Part shown: one piece after another, positions 13,386-26,290 of the stretch
Layout of the letters: the number at the start of each line of letters is the position of its first letter
Position numbering within the stretch: the first letter of the stretch is position 1
Source: Seriola aureovittata
Taxonomy: Eukaryota; Chordata; Actinopteri; Carangiformes; Carangidae
Direction of reading: 5' to 3'
DNA: 64,000 nucleotides
Assembly (NCBI RefSeq): GCF_021018895.1
Contig: NC_079383.1
Coordinates: forward strand, 22,389,353 to 22,453,352
Translations under genes and position numbers: made by a program
The notes under the pieces: model-generated
What the model was told of the DNA's origin: nothing
The model's input: only the letters and a program-made list of their open reading frames with translations
Databases searched by the model: none

Positions 13386-14984
13386 CTGTAAACCTGACCA
13401 CCTGTCAGTCTGGCTGTAAATCTTCCATCCGTCATCTAAACTCAAACTGTCGGCAGCAGGAGAAACAAAGGAAACCGCAGTCTCTCCTCTTCTCCAGCGC
13501 GTCAGTGTTTCCTCTCTGAACACAAGAAAAAACAAACTGTCATTGTGTCGTACGGGTCAGACCATCTGAAACCTCACGGGTCACAGGTTCGATCCCCCAC
13601 AGCTGCTAGTGTAAGATGTTGTTTTCCGACACTGCAGCTTGTCTTTTTATGTCAGTTGTTACTAAATGTTTCGTCCCTCCAGGATTTCACAGGCTTTTGG
13701 GATCGTTGCTAAAAAACCTGATTTCACAGCAGCTTTTCTAAAAAATTGAGATGCATGTTGCGATGTTTTTAGATTTTAGATAAAAATAATCTTTATTTGT
13801 GAGCGACAAAGTAAGTGCAACTTGGAGAACAGAAAAACTTTCTTCAAGCTCAAAATGCAAAAACAGCAAAAAAAAGTGATGAACTACATCATCATCATCA
13901 TGAAACAGTAATGTCAACATGAATTAGAAACCTTGTTTTTGCCTGTGACAAAACAGAATAATGAAAATAGAATAAATAAACAAATAAAATAAAAAGAGAT
14001 TGAGTGTGCACAGAACATAACAGTAAAAACAATATAAAACACATGATCTCAGCATCTTCTCATATGAGGAACTGGGATGTTCTGCCACCTACTGCCAGTC
14101 TGTCAAATGTTACACTACAGCGCCATCTGTAGGTTAACAGGTGGAAAAGCACTCACTGCTCTGTATCTGATGAAAACGTCCCATTTTAAGTTTGTTTAGA
14201 TCTTTTGTTTCAAAGAGACGTTTTTCATTCGTTTGTAAATTCTTGCCAAAGATGTTAAACCTCAATTAAACCACCATTTTGATCAGAGCTTGAACAGGAA
14301 ATATAATATTTCAGAGAGTAAAAGCGTCTGTAATAATGTGTTAAAATCTTTATATTTTACTTTTAACAACACAGTACTAAAAGATTTTCCCTGGATCTAT
14401 GAATTTCACTTGAAGACTTTCCAGACCACAGAGAAACCTGTTCATTTATCTGTCTGTCTGTCAATGACAACTGAATTTATTTATGTGCTTTACTTTAAAA
14501 TGCATGTGCAGACACAAACACTGTGATTTTAGATGAATACATGAACCAGAACAGAGGAAACTGGATTAAAAGAATTAAAGAAAGAAATAAAATGTCACAG
14601 CTTCCTGTCTTGGCAGCTGAACTTGATGTCGATGTTGATGTGTATTAGTTGTGTCCATGTCACAGGTTTGAACCCAGCTTGTCTCCTTGTGTGATTTCTG
14701 TCTGAGTGCAAATGAGACAAAAACACACTGTTTGAATCTCAGCTGATGCAGCAGCAGCACCACCTGCTGTTCAAGACAACAAACTAGCAGCTGAAGTCAT
14801 ATCTCCTCTCCATCTGAAGGAGTCTCAAGGTTTGCAGAGATTGTGGAGAAGGACAGAGCAGCAGCAGCATCAGTCCAGAGACGCTGGTGATGGTCTGTCA
14901 GGTCCAGAAGAACACACAGGGATGATGGTGGACTGGACTCTGTGTGTGACAGTGGAGCTGTTCTCAGATCAGTTCAGACTTCAG

Positions 14985-15180
14985 AACTGAGATTCATATC
15001 CACTTCTTCTGATTCCTCTGTCAGTCACTGCTGGATGAAGCTCTCCTCTCCTCTCCTCTCCACCTCCCAGTAACATGGTCCAATCAGATCCTCTGTACAC
15101 ACCAGCTGCTGCGGCTTCAACATCTGGATCATCAGGACACAGCTCATCCTCTCTCAACACACACATTGCTTTCTGAAGAC
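14985..15180 (-). pseudogene. Decayed B30.2 (PRY-SPRY) exon relic
   Basis: Read on the minus strand, one frame gives GPCYWEVERRGE, the hallmark start of the SPRY half of a B30.2 domain. A second frame continues with VTDRGIRRSGYES, the next part of the same fold. The two pieces sit in different frames and both soon reach stops, so the exon is broken by at least one frameshift within a GGAGA repeat. Fish NLR-C genes often end in a B30.2 exon after the LRRs, and this lies about 0.7 kb downstream of the last LRR exon of NLR 1 on the same strand. It is most likely the lost C-terminus of that gene. Confidence 0.7.
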
Positions 15181-15727
15181 TCAGGGTCTTACAGAGATGG
15201 CAGCAGAAATGGTGAGGCCACTGACTCTAAGATGAGTTTACATGATTCCCATCTGTTGAGAGAAGACAGACGACAGAGGTGATAAACTGCTGAGAGCCAT
15301 GAAGGATAATCACTGCACCAACAGTTTAGTGATGGATTTAATGTTGTTACATGTCAGCTGATGTCACATTTAAACAAACAGTCTGTGTGTCATCTGATCT
15401 GCTCCTTAGATATCACCTGTCAAATAAAAATGGAGGCTGTCACTGAAAGTATCTGACGGATGGACAGAGATACAGATGTGCTCACTGGACTTCAGCAGAG
15501 GTTTCGGGTCTGTATAAATATCACATGATCACAAAACATCATGATGCTTCTCTGAAATGAGAGCCAGTGATTTGCAGCTTCAGTCAGACTGATCTCAGAG
15601 CTGACATGAACACAACAGCAACAACAGTCGAGTTCACATCAACTCAAACACATGATCACAACAAGCTTCTGACTGTTCTCTCTCTCTGCCTTTCTGTCCA
15701 GTCATGAAGCCTGTCATCGTTCTCCTC

Positions 15728-18700
15728 TCACAGCTTCACTGAGGGAAGCAGCCACTGAGAAGGTTGGAGGTTTAGAGGAAACAGAAATGTAATACAACAC
15801 TGTTGAAAAGCAGCATGGACAGTATCCAAACCCTCTACTGACCTCAGAGTCTCCAGTCGACAGTCTGGACTCTCCATAAGATCACACAGCTCCTTCAGGT
15901 CTGAATCCTGCAGATCATTTCTACTCAGCTCCAGTTCTCTCAGGTGGGAGGGGTTGGACTTCAGAGCTGAAGCCAGAGAAGAACAGCTGATCTCTGACAA
16001 ACTGCAGTCCATCAGTCTAAATAAAGAATAAAACATGTGACAAAGTTGCTGCTTGAAACCGTTCAATGTTTCATCATCTGTTCAGAGCAGAAGGTTTAGA
16101 AAGTTCAAGTTTAGAAAATGAAACTCAAACACCTGAACCAACATGATGCAGGTTAAAAACAGTCAAATACGAACAGTGAAAAAGAGCTCTCATTAATATT
16201 AACAACACGCTGCTCCTTCAGTAAAGACGTAGTAACTCCATCTTTTAAACTCTACAAACTAAACAACACAAAACAACAGACTTTCACATCATATTCATCT
16301 CAGCACAAAACTACAACAAGGAGTCTGACCTCAGAGTCTCCAGTCGACAGTCTGGACTCTCCAGAAAACCACACAGCTGCTTCACTCCTGAATCCTGCAG
16401 CTTGTTTCCACTCAGGTCCAGTTCTCTCAGGTGGGAGGGGTTGGACTTCAGAGCTGAGACCAGAGAAGAACAGCTGATCTCTGACAACCTGCAGAACCAC
16501 AGTCTGAACAAAGAATAAATAAAGCAGATAAAAATCATTGATATTCAATCAGATATGTCCGAATCAATAAGCTCACATAATATACTGCTGAACTCACTCA
16601 GTGCAGTTCATAAATTTAGAATCAATATCAGATTAGACATGTTGGACTAAAATTATTTAATTTATTACATGATCTTCTTCCTGTATTCGTTAGCTGAGTA
16701 GGTTTGTGTAATTAAACAATGTCAAAGGAAAAGTTCACTTTTTTTGTCTTAACAAAAGGCAGAAGTCACAAGTAGATTAAAGACATTAATCCTTCCTGCT
16801 GTCCACACTGACTGTGAAGTGGTCTCTTCCCTACAGAACTACACTGTATGATGACTGCATGAAATGACCTGATGAGTTCAGCTGCAGCTGAATGAAGCTT
16901 GAGAGTCAGAGTCACACAGATCCAGTGGCTGTCGACTAAAGTTACCGACTATTTAGTACATTTCCTCTTTGAGTTACTGTCCCTCCACTGCAGCTGAGGA
17001 AGGAAAAACTGTGGAAACACAAAGACACTGAACCTGATCTGTGACACTCTGACTGCTGGTACTGGTTTAAGCCGAACTTCGCAGGATTTTGGATTTTATC
17101 CTGCATCTTGTAGCATTAGATTCAGGTTGTAAAGGGACAGAAGACACGATTACTGACACCAGTGACTTTTTTCAGGGGCATATGGAAACACAAGTACTGT
17201 ATTAAGATAGACTGGACAAAATGTGAATTTGTCCTTTAAGACAAAGATGTTTCTGGTGCAAACTATTTATTTGGTTTTTGTTCCAGTCTGAACATTTGTG
17301 GCTTCAATGATTCTGCAATGTTGACATGAAAACTCAACAACACTTACATAGATCTGTTCTGAAGAATAAATATTAAATGGTAAATGGACTGCATTTATAT
17401 AGCGCTTTACAATGTTTTTAAGATTCAGCCACACTCAAGGTTTTAAATGGGATTAATGTAAGAAAATAATAACAGTTCCAGTGAACGGACCTCAGAGTCT
17501 CCAGTCTACAGTTTGGACTCTCCAATCCAGCAGACAGGACCTTCACTCCTGAATCCTGCAGGTTGTATTCTCCACGCAGGTCCAGCTCTCTCAGGTGGGA
17601 GGGGTTGGACCTCAGAGCTGAGGCCAGATTTTCACAGTGAGTCTCTGAGAGTCGACAGCCAGAAAGTCTGTGATTAGAGAAAGTATAAAATCTGTTATTT
17701 GAAAAACAATTAGTAATAAAACGTTAATAGCCTTCCAATACACTGTACCACAGTTTCTGTTTGATTTTCACTCTTAAAAATGAAAAGTTTAAGTCATAAC
17801 CAATAAAGCACACTCTTGATGAAGTCAATACACTCAGGGGTTCAGAGGTCTGGTGAGTTCACTTCTTTCTAACTGCACAACCCCAGATTCTTTTACTTTT
17901 CAAACTTGTAGTCTTCAGATCTGATTGACACCGAGTCAAGTGACATCACTTGAGGACATTTATTTACTTCACACAGCTTCCGCTGGAGACATTTAAGGCT
18001 TCATACTACCGTTTTCTCCTTTAACTCTTTTTATCAGGTTTGTATAAACCCAAAAAGACTCAAAATAACACAAACACAAATAACCAATGAACATAAAATC
18101 TGACAATTAATTACAAATACACACAAAAACTGTTTTCATTAACTTAACAGCAGTAATGACAACCAACTGTAAATCTACATTTTTGGTGCACACAGCATTT
18201 AGAACAGTTAAAAAACACAACTAACCTGTAACTGTGAAATGTAAAACTAAGAATAATGAAAATAATATAATTCTGTTAATATTTGAAGAACTAAACTACT
18301 TATCTACTCTGATTGATCATGTTAATGATCATGTCTGGACTCACCGAGCCTTCCTGCAGTTCCTCACAGCTGGGATCAGTCTCCGTCGTCCCTCCTCTGA
18401 TGTGTTGAACTTCTCCAGGTCCAACTCATCCAGAACCTCCACTGACATCTGCAGCATGTAGGCCAGAGCTGAGCACTGGATCAGAGAGAGTTTCTTTTCT
18501 GATCTGTTCTTTGACTCCAGGAACTCTTGGATCTCCTGATGAACTGAGTGATCCTTCATCTCCATCAGACAGTGGAAGATGTTGATGCTTCTGTCAGGAG
18601 AGATATCATCTCTGTTCATCTTCTTCAGGTTGGTGATGGCTCTCTGGATGGTTTCTGGACTGTTCTCTGTCTGACCCAGCAGACCTCCTAAGAGCCTCTG

Positions 18701-21128
18701 GTTGGACTCCAGAGAGAGGCCATGAAGGAAGCGAACAAACAGGTCCAGGTGACCGTTTCTACTGTAGAGGGATTTCTCCATGGCTCTCCTCAGGAAGTCA
18801 TCCAGAGAAGGATCTCGGCTATCATTGTTGCCAAAAATCTTAGAAATCTTCCCGAAAAGAGACTCTGGGTTTGAGTTCCAGTGTTTATAGTCTTCTCCCA
18901 GGAAGCCCTTCAGGACCTCTGTCTTCCTGTTGGTGTAACAGTGGAACATGTAGACTGCAGCCAGAAACTCCTGAACGCTCAGATGAACAAAGCAGTAGAC
19001 TGTTTTCTGGAAGATCACACTCTCTCTTCTGAAGATCTCAGTACAAAGTCCTGAGTACACCGAGGCCTCTGTGACATCAAGACCACACTGCTCCAGGTCT
19101 TCTTGGTAGAACATGATGTTTCCTTTCTCCAGATGTTCAAACGCCAGCCTCCCCAGCTTCAGAAGAACTTCCCCGTCAGCCTCCGTCAGCTCCTGTGGAC
19201 TCGTCTCACGTCCCTCATGGTACTTGTTCTTCTTCCTCTGTGTCTGAACCAGCAGGAAGTGTGAGAACAGGTCAGTCAGGGTCTGGGGCAGCTCTCCTCT
19301 CTGGTCTGTGGTCAACATGTGCTCCAGAACTGTAGCAGTGATCCAGCAGAAGACTGGGACTTGACACATGATGTGGAGGCTCCTGGACGTCTTGATGTGT
19401 GAGATGATTCTGCTGGACAGCTCTTCATCACTGGATCTCCTCCTGAAGTACTCCTCCTTCTGGGCGTCAGTGAAGCCTCGTACTTCTGTTACCCTGTCCA
19501 CACATGTAGGAGGGATCTGATTGGCCGCCGCAGGTCTGGAAGTTATCCAGACGAGAGCCGAGGGAAGCAGATTCCCCCTGATGAGGTTTGTCAGCAGCAC
19601 GTTGACTGATGACTCCTGTGTGACATCACACACAGACTTCCTGTTGTTGAAATCCAGTGACAGTCTGCTTTCATCCAGGCCGTCAAAGATGAACAGAACT
19701 TTACAGACAGCGAGCTGCTCTGCTGTGACATTCTGTAATGTTGGATGGAAAACATGGAGCAGCCTGAGAAGACTGTACTGCTGATCTCTGATCAGGTTCA
19801 GCTCCCTGAACGAAAGCAGAACCAGCAGACTGACATCTTGGTTCTCCAAGCCCTCTGCCCAGTCCAGAGAGAACTTCTGCACCGAGAAGGTTTTTCCAAC
19901 GCCAGCGACGCCGTTGGTCAGAACCACTCTGATGGGTCTCTGCTGGTCAGCTAAGACTTTAAAGATGTCGTGGCACCTGATTGGAGCGTCATGGAGGGTC
20001 TCCATCTTGGAAGTTGTCTCCAGCTGCCTCACCTCATGTTGGGTATTAACCTCTTCACTCTGTCCCTCTGTGATGTGGAGCTCAGTGTAGATCCTGTTGA
20101 GGAGGGTTCCACTTCCTGTTCCATCAGTTCCTTCAGTCACATGTTCACATCTGGTGCTCAGACTGATCTTATGTTGATCTAAAACCTCCTGCAGACCACT
20201 ATCTGCTGAAAGAGAAGAGACAACGTCAGACTGAAGAAACAGAATCTGAGAATCTGATGATTATTTTCATCAGCTGCAGAAAAACTAAAGACAAACAAAG
20301 AAAAGGTTTTAATGTTGTGATATTTATAATCATCTTAAAGGTCGATGCTGTGTGATGTAACAAATGACTCTGTATAAAACAACAGATCCTGGTTTCAGAA
20401 ATGATGACATCATCATACAGATGTTCAGTCTCACTTTGTTCAGTGCTGGTCTGACTGGCTGTCTGCAGTCCAGGTCTTGTTCTGGGTCTTTGTCCACACT
20501 GGGGACAGGAGGAGTCTCCTGAAGAACCAGACTGGTCCCAGTATGAGGTGATGCACTGTCTGCAGAACCAGTGTCCACAGCTGGTAGAGACTGGATCCTT
20601 CAGGACGTCCTGACTGAGATTTTCACTGAGATTAGAAGTGGTTTAAATCTACATTTGACCATTTTCTGCCCCATATGAAGGAGAGAATCTAAGATCAAAA
20701 ATCACTTACTGATGATTCATAACTTCAGGGTTTGAATATTTTACAGTGACTTCAACACGAGGGAAAACATACATGAATATTTTTCCTGTAAATTCTGACA
20801 TGGAAGTTCTCAGGTGTTTTGATACAGAAATACCATCAGTAGTTTCAGGTTATGAACCCCAGGAGATCCATCTTAGTTTGAAACACTACCTGCACTAATA
20901 CGTCTGTATCATGAATATAAATCTTTTAGCAGAAAATCTGTCTTCATTCGTGCATCATCCTCCTTCAGGTCAGTTTACAGCAGAAACAGTCTCTTACTGT
21001 GAGTCTGAGGGTCCAGGTTCATCACTGAAGAATGGTAGTTTCCCTTTGGACTGGTCACTCTTCAAGGACAGACAGCTGGGTCCTGGAGACTCTGCCCTGT
21101 CCTCCTCTTCCTCCACACAATCACTCAT
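15728..21128 (-). CDS. NLR 1: NLRC3-like FISNA-NACHT-LRR protein with truncated RING
   Basis: A probable cytosolic innate sensor. Coding exons (minus strand): 20998-21128, 20435-20625, 18345-20205, 17491-17667, 16330-16503 and 15843-16016. All splice phases agree (2, 1, 2, 2, 2). The first exon starts [10 protein letters not shown]. The second is a RING exon lacking its first Cys pair. The large exon carries FISNA, then NACHT with Walker A GVAGVGKT (about residues 206-213) and Walker [10 protein letters not shown] (about 278-286). The three LRR exons share the LSEISC...SHLRELDLS...SPDCRLETL pattern. After the last LRR exon the frame either reads through to a stop at 15,728 (about 940 residues) or joins a terminal exon I cannot identify; the expected B30.2 exon is decayed. 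The NACHT exon is nearly identical to that of NLR 2. Confidence 0.8.
17379..17440. repeat. Short dispersed fish repeat fragment
   Basis: The phrase around GGACTGCATTTATATAGCGC, in an intron of NLR 1, is a tail sequence I recognise from common fish interspersed repeats. Family not certain. Confidence 0.45.
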
Positions 21129-21867
21129 CTTTTGGACTTCAGTCGGTCTGAGATGTAAATTACTGTAACACACAGACACAAGTTTTTAATCCCCTCTTAT
21201 TCATTCAGTGTCTTTGTGTGGACAGAAGTTGATTCTGACTCGTCTTCCCTCTAATGTCTGAACTCACTGACCAACACCTTCAGGTTAATGTTCAAATGTT
21301 CTCTCCCTGTTTTCATGCACTTTTACCACCTGGGCAGGTTTATATTGTGATTAGTAAATGATCAACTCTCTTGGTTTGATTACACAGGTGCAAGTTTTAT
21401 CACACCCCAACAAAATATTATTTTGATTATGTTCCACTTAAATAAAACAATTTGTTATAATTCAATTTCAAAATGCAGCTAGATTCAATGGAGGTACAAA
21501 AATTGTCCAAAAGAGAAAAGATAAAATATGACTTAAATTAATACTTAACCGTGTCCTTGATCATTTTGGCTGTTGTTCGTCTACAGGACACAATCTCCTA
21601 AACACCTGTAGAGCTGATTACAATGAACAACTACAACCTTGATGAAGCTTGTAATGTTGTCTAATGAAGCGCCAGCTGATCAGTTAGTAGCTGTTTGTTT
21701 TTCTTAAAGCAGTCACATTAAAAACAGTGTGATTTATCCAACCAGTCAGGACTCCGTATCCACAGATAAATCAAACTGATGAGTTCATTCTGACTCCTCT
21801 TCCATCCACAGTCCACAGAGAGGAAACTGACTCAGTAAAATCATAATAATGTTGTATTAACACTCAC

Positions 21868-21960
21868 CTGCCTCAGCCTTACGTTTCTTTCTTTCTGCTC
21901 TGTGCAGTTAAAATGTAGTCTAACTGCACTGGCTCAACATGTTGAGTTTCAGTTCTTCCT
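21868..21960 (-). other. 5' UTR exon of NLR 1
   Basis: On the minus strand the text ends GGCTGAGGCAG followed by the donor GTGAGTG at 21,867. The same sequence and donor occur upstream of NLR 2 at 61,174, and a damaged copy lies at about 23,220. I infer a shared non-coding first exon. The 5' boundary is a guess. Confidence 0.55.
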
Positions 21961-22059
21961 CTGACAGTCACAAGTCTCTCAACACATGACTCTGCTGACG
22001 TGATCTCTTGTGCAGAGTTATGGGGTTAAATTACAACCGTTTAACTAGTTGTGACGGAC

Positions 22060-22680
22060 CAAAGTGCAACGAATCTTTTATTTTTGCCAAGGTTATGATT
22101 ATGCTGCTTTTTTGAAAGCCTTAGCGTGATCGAAAACTCTGAGGCTTTCGAGGCCTTTAGGGTGTGCAAAGACTCACAAACCTTTGCACACATTAGTACT
22201 AATGAGTGGTTTGTTTAGATGTCGCAACTGGGCATGGGCGTGGCATTTCGGCTCTTTAGCCCCTTTTTCCTTTTGACATTTTGGAAGGACCAGGGGTGAT
22301 CCAAACCTCACGAAAGTTTGCATATGCATTAGATGTGGCATAACTTGGTAACTGATATGAGTGTTAGCCATTGGTGTGGCAAAATGGCTCAAGGTCGCCC
22401 CTCTAGAAAATTTCAATGAAATTGTCCGTTTTACATTGCACCCAGACGTATGAAAATCTATAGGGATGTGTACTGTATTTAGATCTACAAAAAAACTCTT
22501 GGAAGCATTACCTAAACCCAACTGGAAGTCAACCATTTTGAATTTAGGATGCAGTTTTGGTGAATTTTTTATTTTTGTTTTTCCATTTCCAGGTGCTGTA
22601 CTTTAACAAACTCCTCCTCGAGTTTTAACCATAACCCTTGCAATGCTAAATTGCAAAGTGTGATGATTTTTCTTTGTCTC
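22060..22680. repeat. Dispersed fish repeat (non-coding)
   Basis: The stretch with 'gggcgtggcatttcggctc', 'aacccaactggaagtcaacc' and 'attttgaattt' resembles a repeat family I know from many teleost intergenic regions. The 120-residue minus-strand frame over it has no recognisable domain and is not called. Confidence 0.5.
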
Positions 22681-22826
22681 TGCCAGGAAACGTTTCTTAG
22701 ACTTTAGTTAAAAAACACATTTTAGTTGAAAATTTAATATATAAAAACAAAATGTATGGTAATAAAAGGCGGGGTAAATTAAAAATGACAGTTTAGAGGT
22801 TTACTGGTTTGAAGCAGTTCTCTTAC

Positions 22827-22943
22827 TTTGTATCTGGGTTCAAGGTTCATCACTGAAGAGTGGATGATCATCTTCGGACAGGTCACTCGACTGGATCCTG
22901 GAGACGCTGCTCTGTCCTCCTCTTCTTCCATACACCCACTCAT
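22827..22943 (-). pseudogene. Orphan first coding exon of an NLR copy
   Basis: The minus strand reads MSGCMEEEEDRAASPGSS, close to exon 1 of NLR 1 ([18 protein letters not shown]), and ends at a GTAAGAG donor. An internal shift puts its second half in another frame than in NLR 1, and its length (117 nt) no longer gives the phase-2 end seen in both intact genes. No RING, NACHT or LRR exon belongs to it. It is a leftover of a partial duplication. Confidence 0.7.
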
Positions 22944-23035
22944 CTGCTAAACTTCAGTCAGTCTGATGACTGTGAGCTCACAAACATAAGAATCGGGATC
23001 AACAAGTCTGTTCACCCAAAAGTACCAAGGAAACA

Positions 23036-23103
<68 letters not shown>
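23036..23103. repeat. (CA)n microsatellite
   Basis: A perfect CA run of about 66 bases between the orphan NLR exon and its orphan 5' UTR exon. Confidence 0.95.
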
Positions 23104-23104
<1 letters not shown>

Positions 23105-23214
23105 ATAAGGTTGCATCACACTGTAAATTCAGACAGAGAGCAGAAGTACTACACATAACATTCCTCAGAAAACTGACTGAGAGACAGTAAAGTCATAATA
23201 ATGTTGTATTAACA

Positions 23215-23290
23215 CTCATCTGTCTCAGCCTTCAGTTTTCTGCTCTGTCCAGTTAAAATGGAGTCTGATCGCACTGACTCAACACCTTCA
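23215..23290 (-). pseudogene. Orphan NLR 5' UTR exon with broken donor
   Basis: This copies the 5' UTR exon at 21,868, but the donor GTGAGTG has become ATGAGTG (C to T on the plus strand at 23,219). The splice site is lost, which fits a dead copy. Confidence 0.6.
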
Positions 23291-23799
23291 CTGTTCCTTC
23301 CCTGTACTTCTTTGTTTTTAGTAACAGATACATTTAACTTGCCTTATTTTGTTTATTTTTCTTAACTGTTTTACAGTCCTTACAGTATCTTGCTTGGTTC
23401 ACTAAAACTGTTAAATAAATGTAGTGCAGTAAAGTGAAATGTGGTGGAGTGGAAGTATAAAGTAGCAATAAATGGAAATACAAGTACCTGAAAATTGTAC
23501 TCAAGCACGGTACTTAATTAGCCTTCAGCACATATGGATTTTAATATTGTTCGTATTGTTTAATTGGTAATGAAATGCCAAGCCAACATTGTAAACGAAA
23601 AGGCTTAATAAATTAGCTAGCCGATTAAGCTAGCTATTCAATTAGCTAACTAATATAGCTTTTAGTTTGCTAACTTCAGGCAAAAGTTAGAAACTAGCTA
23701 ACATTATTGTTCGTGAATTTCTTGACAAAGTCAAATTCAAAAATTCTGAAGGTAAGAAACAAAGTGTTCATAACAAGCTAAATAGTAAATTTACATTTA

Positions 23800-23910
23800 C
23801 CTGCTCGGACTACAGACCTGACGACGTGCGAGCCAATGATGAAGTGACGCAGGTCGACGGGACGTCAAACTAACGGCAAAGTTAAGAAATGGTACGGTCC
23901 ACTTCCGGGT
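23800..23910 (-). promoter_or_regulatory. Possible NLR upstream first exon or promoter
   Basis: A small CpG-enriched island ends, on the minus strand, with GTCCGAGCAG before a GTAAATG donor near 23,802. It could be a distal first exon for NLR 1 or the orphan copy. There is no direct support beyond composition and the donor. Confidence 0.25.
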
Positions 23911-24269
23911 CGTCTGAAATCATATTAAAAGATTCCTCCCGGCATAAATATGTCAATATATGGTAATATTAACAATTACAGGTAAGAGGAATATATAAAT
24001 GTTTCATCCCCCGGAAGTGTTGTTTTTGCCTCTTTTGGGGGGAGTCCAAGTATTAATCAGGGGTCAGACCCCCCCCCCCTCATTTCCCTCCATTAGTCGA
24101 ACCCAGACTGAATCACTATTTAATCTGCAGTTGGGCCAATTTCCTTTGTTCCTGTGGCCTACTGTCATCAGTTGTTACATTAATTTTGTCTCCTTCCTGT
24201 TTTTTTTCACACATTTATTGTGTGCTTACCTCAAACATCCTATTTCATGTCGCTCTGAATAGGATACTA

Positions 24270-24480
24270 GTCAACATGACAAGAGGTATCTCTGCTCACA
24301 CATTTAAAGCGCTGGGTACTTTTAGCACAAGAGCATGTTCAAATTTTAAATGTTTTAAATTTGGACAACTTGTCAAAAATCAAACATATTTTTTATGTAT
24401 ACTGCACTCCATTTTCTTCATACATTCATGTTTATTTTAATGACTGTAAAACTGAAGATAAAGACATTGGTTCTGGACTT
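24270..24480 (+). pseudogene. Relic of a Siglec-type 3' UTR
   Basis: The text from 'agaggtatctctgctcacac' through 'aagataaagacattggttct' matches the 3' UTR of the intact Siglec-like gene at about 31,018-31,142, and again at 62,240-62,395. No upstream Ig exon is present. It marks the tail of a deleted tandem copy just upstream of the intact gene. Confidence 0.65.
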
Positions 24481-26290
24481 TGACATATTTATTCATTGCA
24501 CTGTAATACACATCTTGACTCGTTGGTCAAACATTTGATGTTGTAATTTTACAATATTCATACATGATGTTCCTTTTTGCATGTAATAAAAATGCAATGC
24601 TTTATTGAAAGTAATTTTATAATAGGCTACAAGCCAAACCAATTATTTGAAGGTAATAGATTGTACTTCTTCTTTTTACAGTTTTCCTCCTGTTGGAGAT
24701 TTCTTCTTTCTTCATGGTTATTTTGTTGTGCAAGGCTGTTGTCAAGAAAAGAGGAAATCAAAAAATTGATCACAAAACTTTTAGTTGTGTCATTTTAGCC
24801 TTCCACAAAACTCCTGGCAAGCAGGTACATGGACAAGTAATTTAACATTAGCAGACACACATCACAGTAGATACATGGGCAGTACCCAGGAGTGAGTAAG
24901 CAGCTCTATCCAATCCAATACACTTGGACAGAACATGGTCCAGTAACTGACTGTTCTGTGTGTGCTGAAAACGTCAGGTGTTCCAACACAGCCCAGGCTC
25001 TGAAGATTGGAATAAACAAAGTGACTCATACCAAGACACATGACGATACTCCAGCCAATCAGTAGCATTGTACCCTTTTGCTGCCACCAGACCATGTGAC
25101 GTTGTGAATTGGATTGAATGGGACTGCAGATCAGACCAATATATTTGGATTTATTTGGTCAGAAAACGTTACCTTCTGTGTTAGCTTAGCTACAAACCTA
25201 CAGTCCTCTCTTCTGTCACTTCAGTTTTGTAAAAACAGACTAAAAAACTGGATGCTGTGTTTGTGTGCACGTCATTTGCTTGCTGTTTTGTATTACAAGG
25301 TTTGTTTTGCTTCAGCTATGACAACGAGTATCACCTTACACCACTGTGTCGTTGCTAATGAGCATCCATGAATTTTGGGAGCGAACCTTATGAAGGGAGG
25401 GGTGTATTTGTTAGCTGCTGAGTACAAATATCAACAGTGTCTCTCCAGTACTGGTTACTGGACCTTTAAGGGAACTTCAGATTCTGCTATGAGCCATTAT
25501 AGCTCCTCAGAAGATGTTCACACAATAAAGAATTGAAAACTGTTCAAACATAAAGACAAATGTCTTCACACGATTCAGTTGGGGACATTTGTAGAAATAC
25601 TGCCACAACATTTCATCACCTTCAACTGTGTAATATTGTGTACACACTGTGGTTTTTCACTTGTTTTGCCTGTTTCCCATGAATAATGTTGTTTGCTGAA
25701 TAATGTTGCTCAAAATGATGAAATATGATATGAATGGAATATTCTGTATAAAATGTGTTGCAATCAAGAGTAGCTGCTTTCCCTGTGTTCTTCATGCCAG
25801 AGTTCCTGTTTGTGCACAAACAAGTATTTTAAAAGAGAAAAAAACAGTTATTAGATATTTCAGGAAATGAGGAAACAAAAAGTAGGAATTCACCACTTCT
25901 GCTCCTTATGTTACTATATATTGTACATGTCTGTACATTCTGTCATTTATCTAATGAAAAGGATAATGAACAAAATGTGAAGTGGCGAAAGACATTTCCT
26001 CACATCAGTCCAGTGATGCAAATCAGCAGTGACGCAGTGACTGTGCACAAGTCAGCAAAAACACTATATACTTTTACTTTTAAACTATATTATCACACTA
26101 TATTATCTTAATATGCAATTATTTATTATATTATTATTAATATTAATAATAATTACTATTACTGTGGTTTCTGTAATGTATAAAGATGACTGAATATAGG
26201 GTTTAGCTTTGCAGTGAGTCATGTGACTAAAACTATTTAGTTTATGACCAGCAAAAATGGACCTGCTCTGTAGTGTTGTATCACAGGAAG
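24481..26290. other. No recognised gene
   Basis: AT-rich sequence with short frames only. I see nothing that resembles a coding exon on either strand. Confidence 0.5.

Noticed and set aside
13556..13610. tRNA-like B box (GGTTCGATCCC)
   Set aside because: No A box or cloverleaf can be drawn around it; at most a trace of a tRNA-derived SINE.
19521..20182. Plus-strand frames opposite the NACHT exon
   Set aside because: They are antisense shadows of a strongly coding exon and recur at 58,795-59,492 only because the exon is duplicated.
22174..22536. 120-codon minus-strand frame
   Set aside because: Lies within a dispersed fish repeat and shows no protein family signature.
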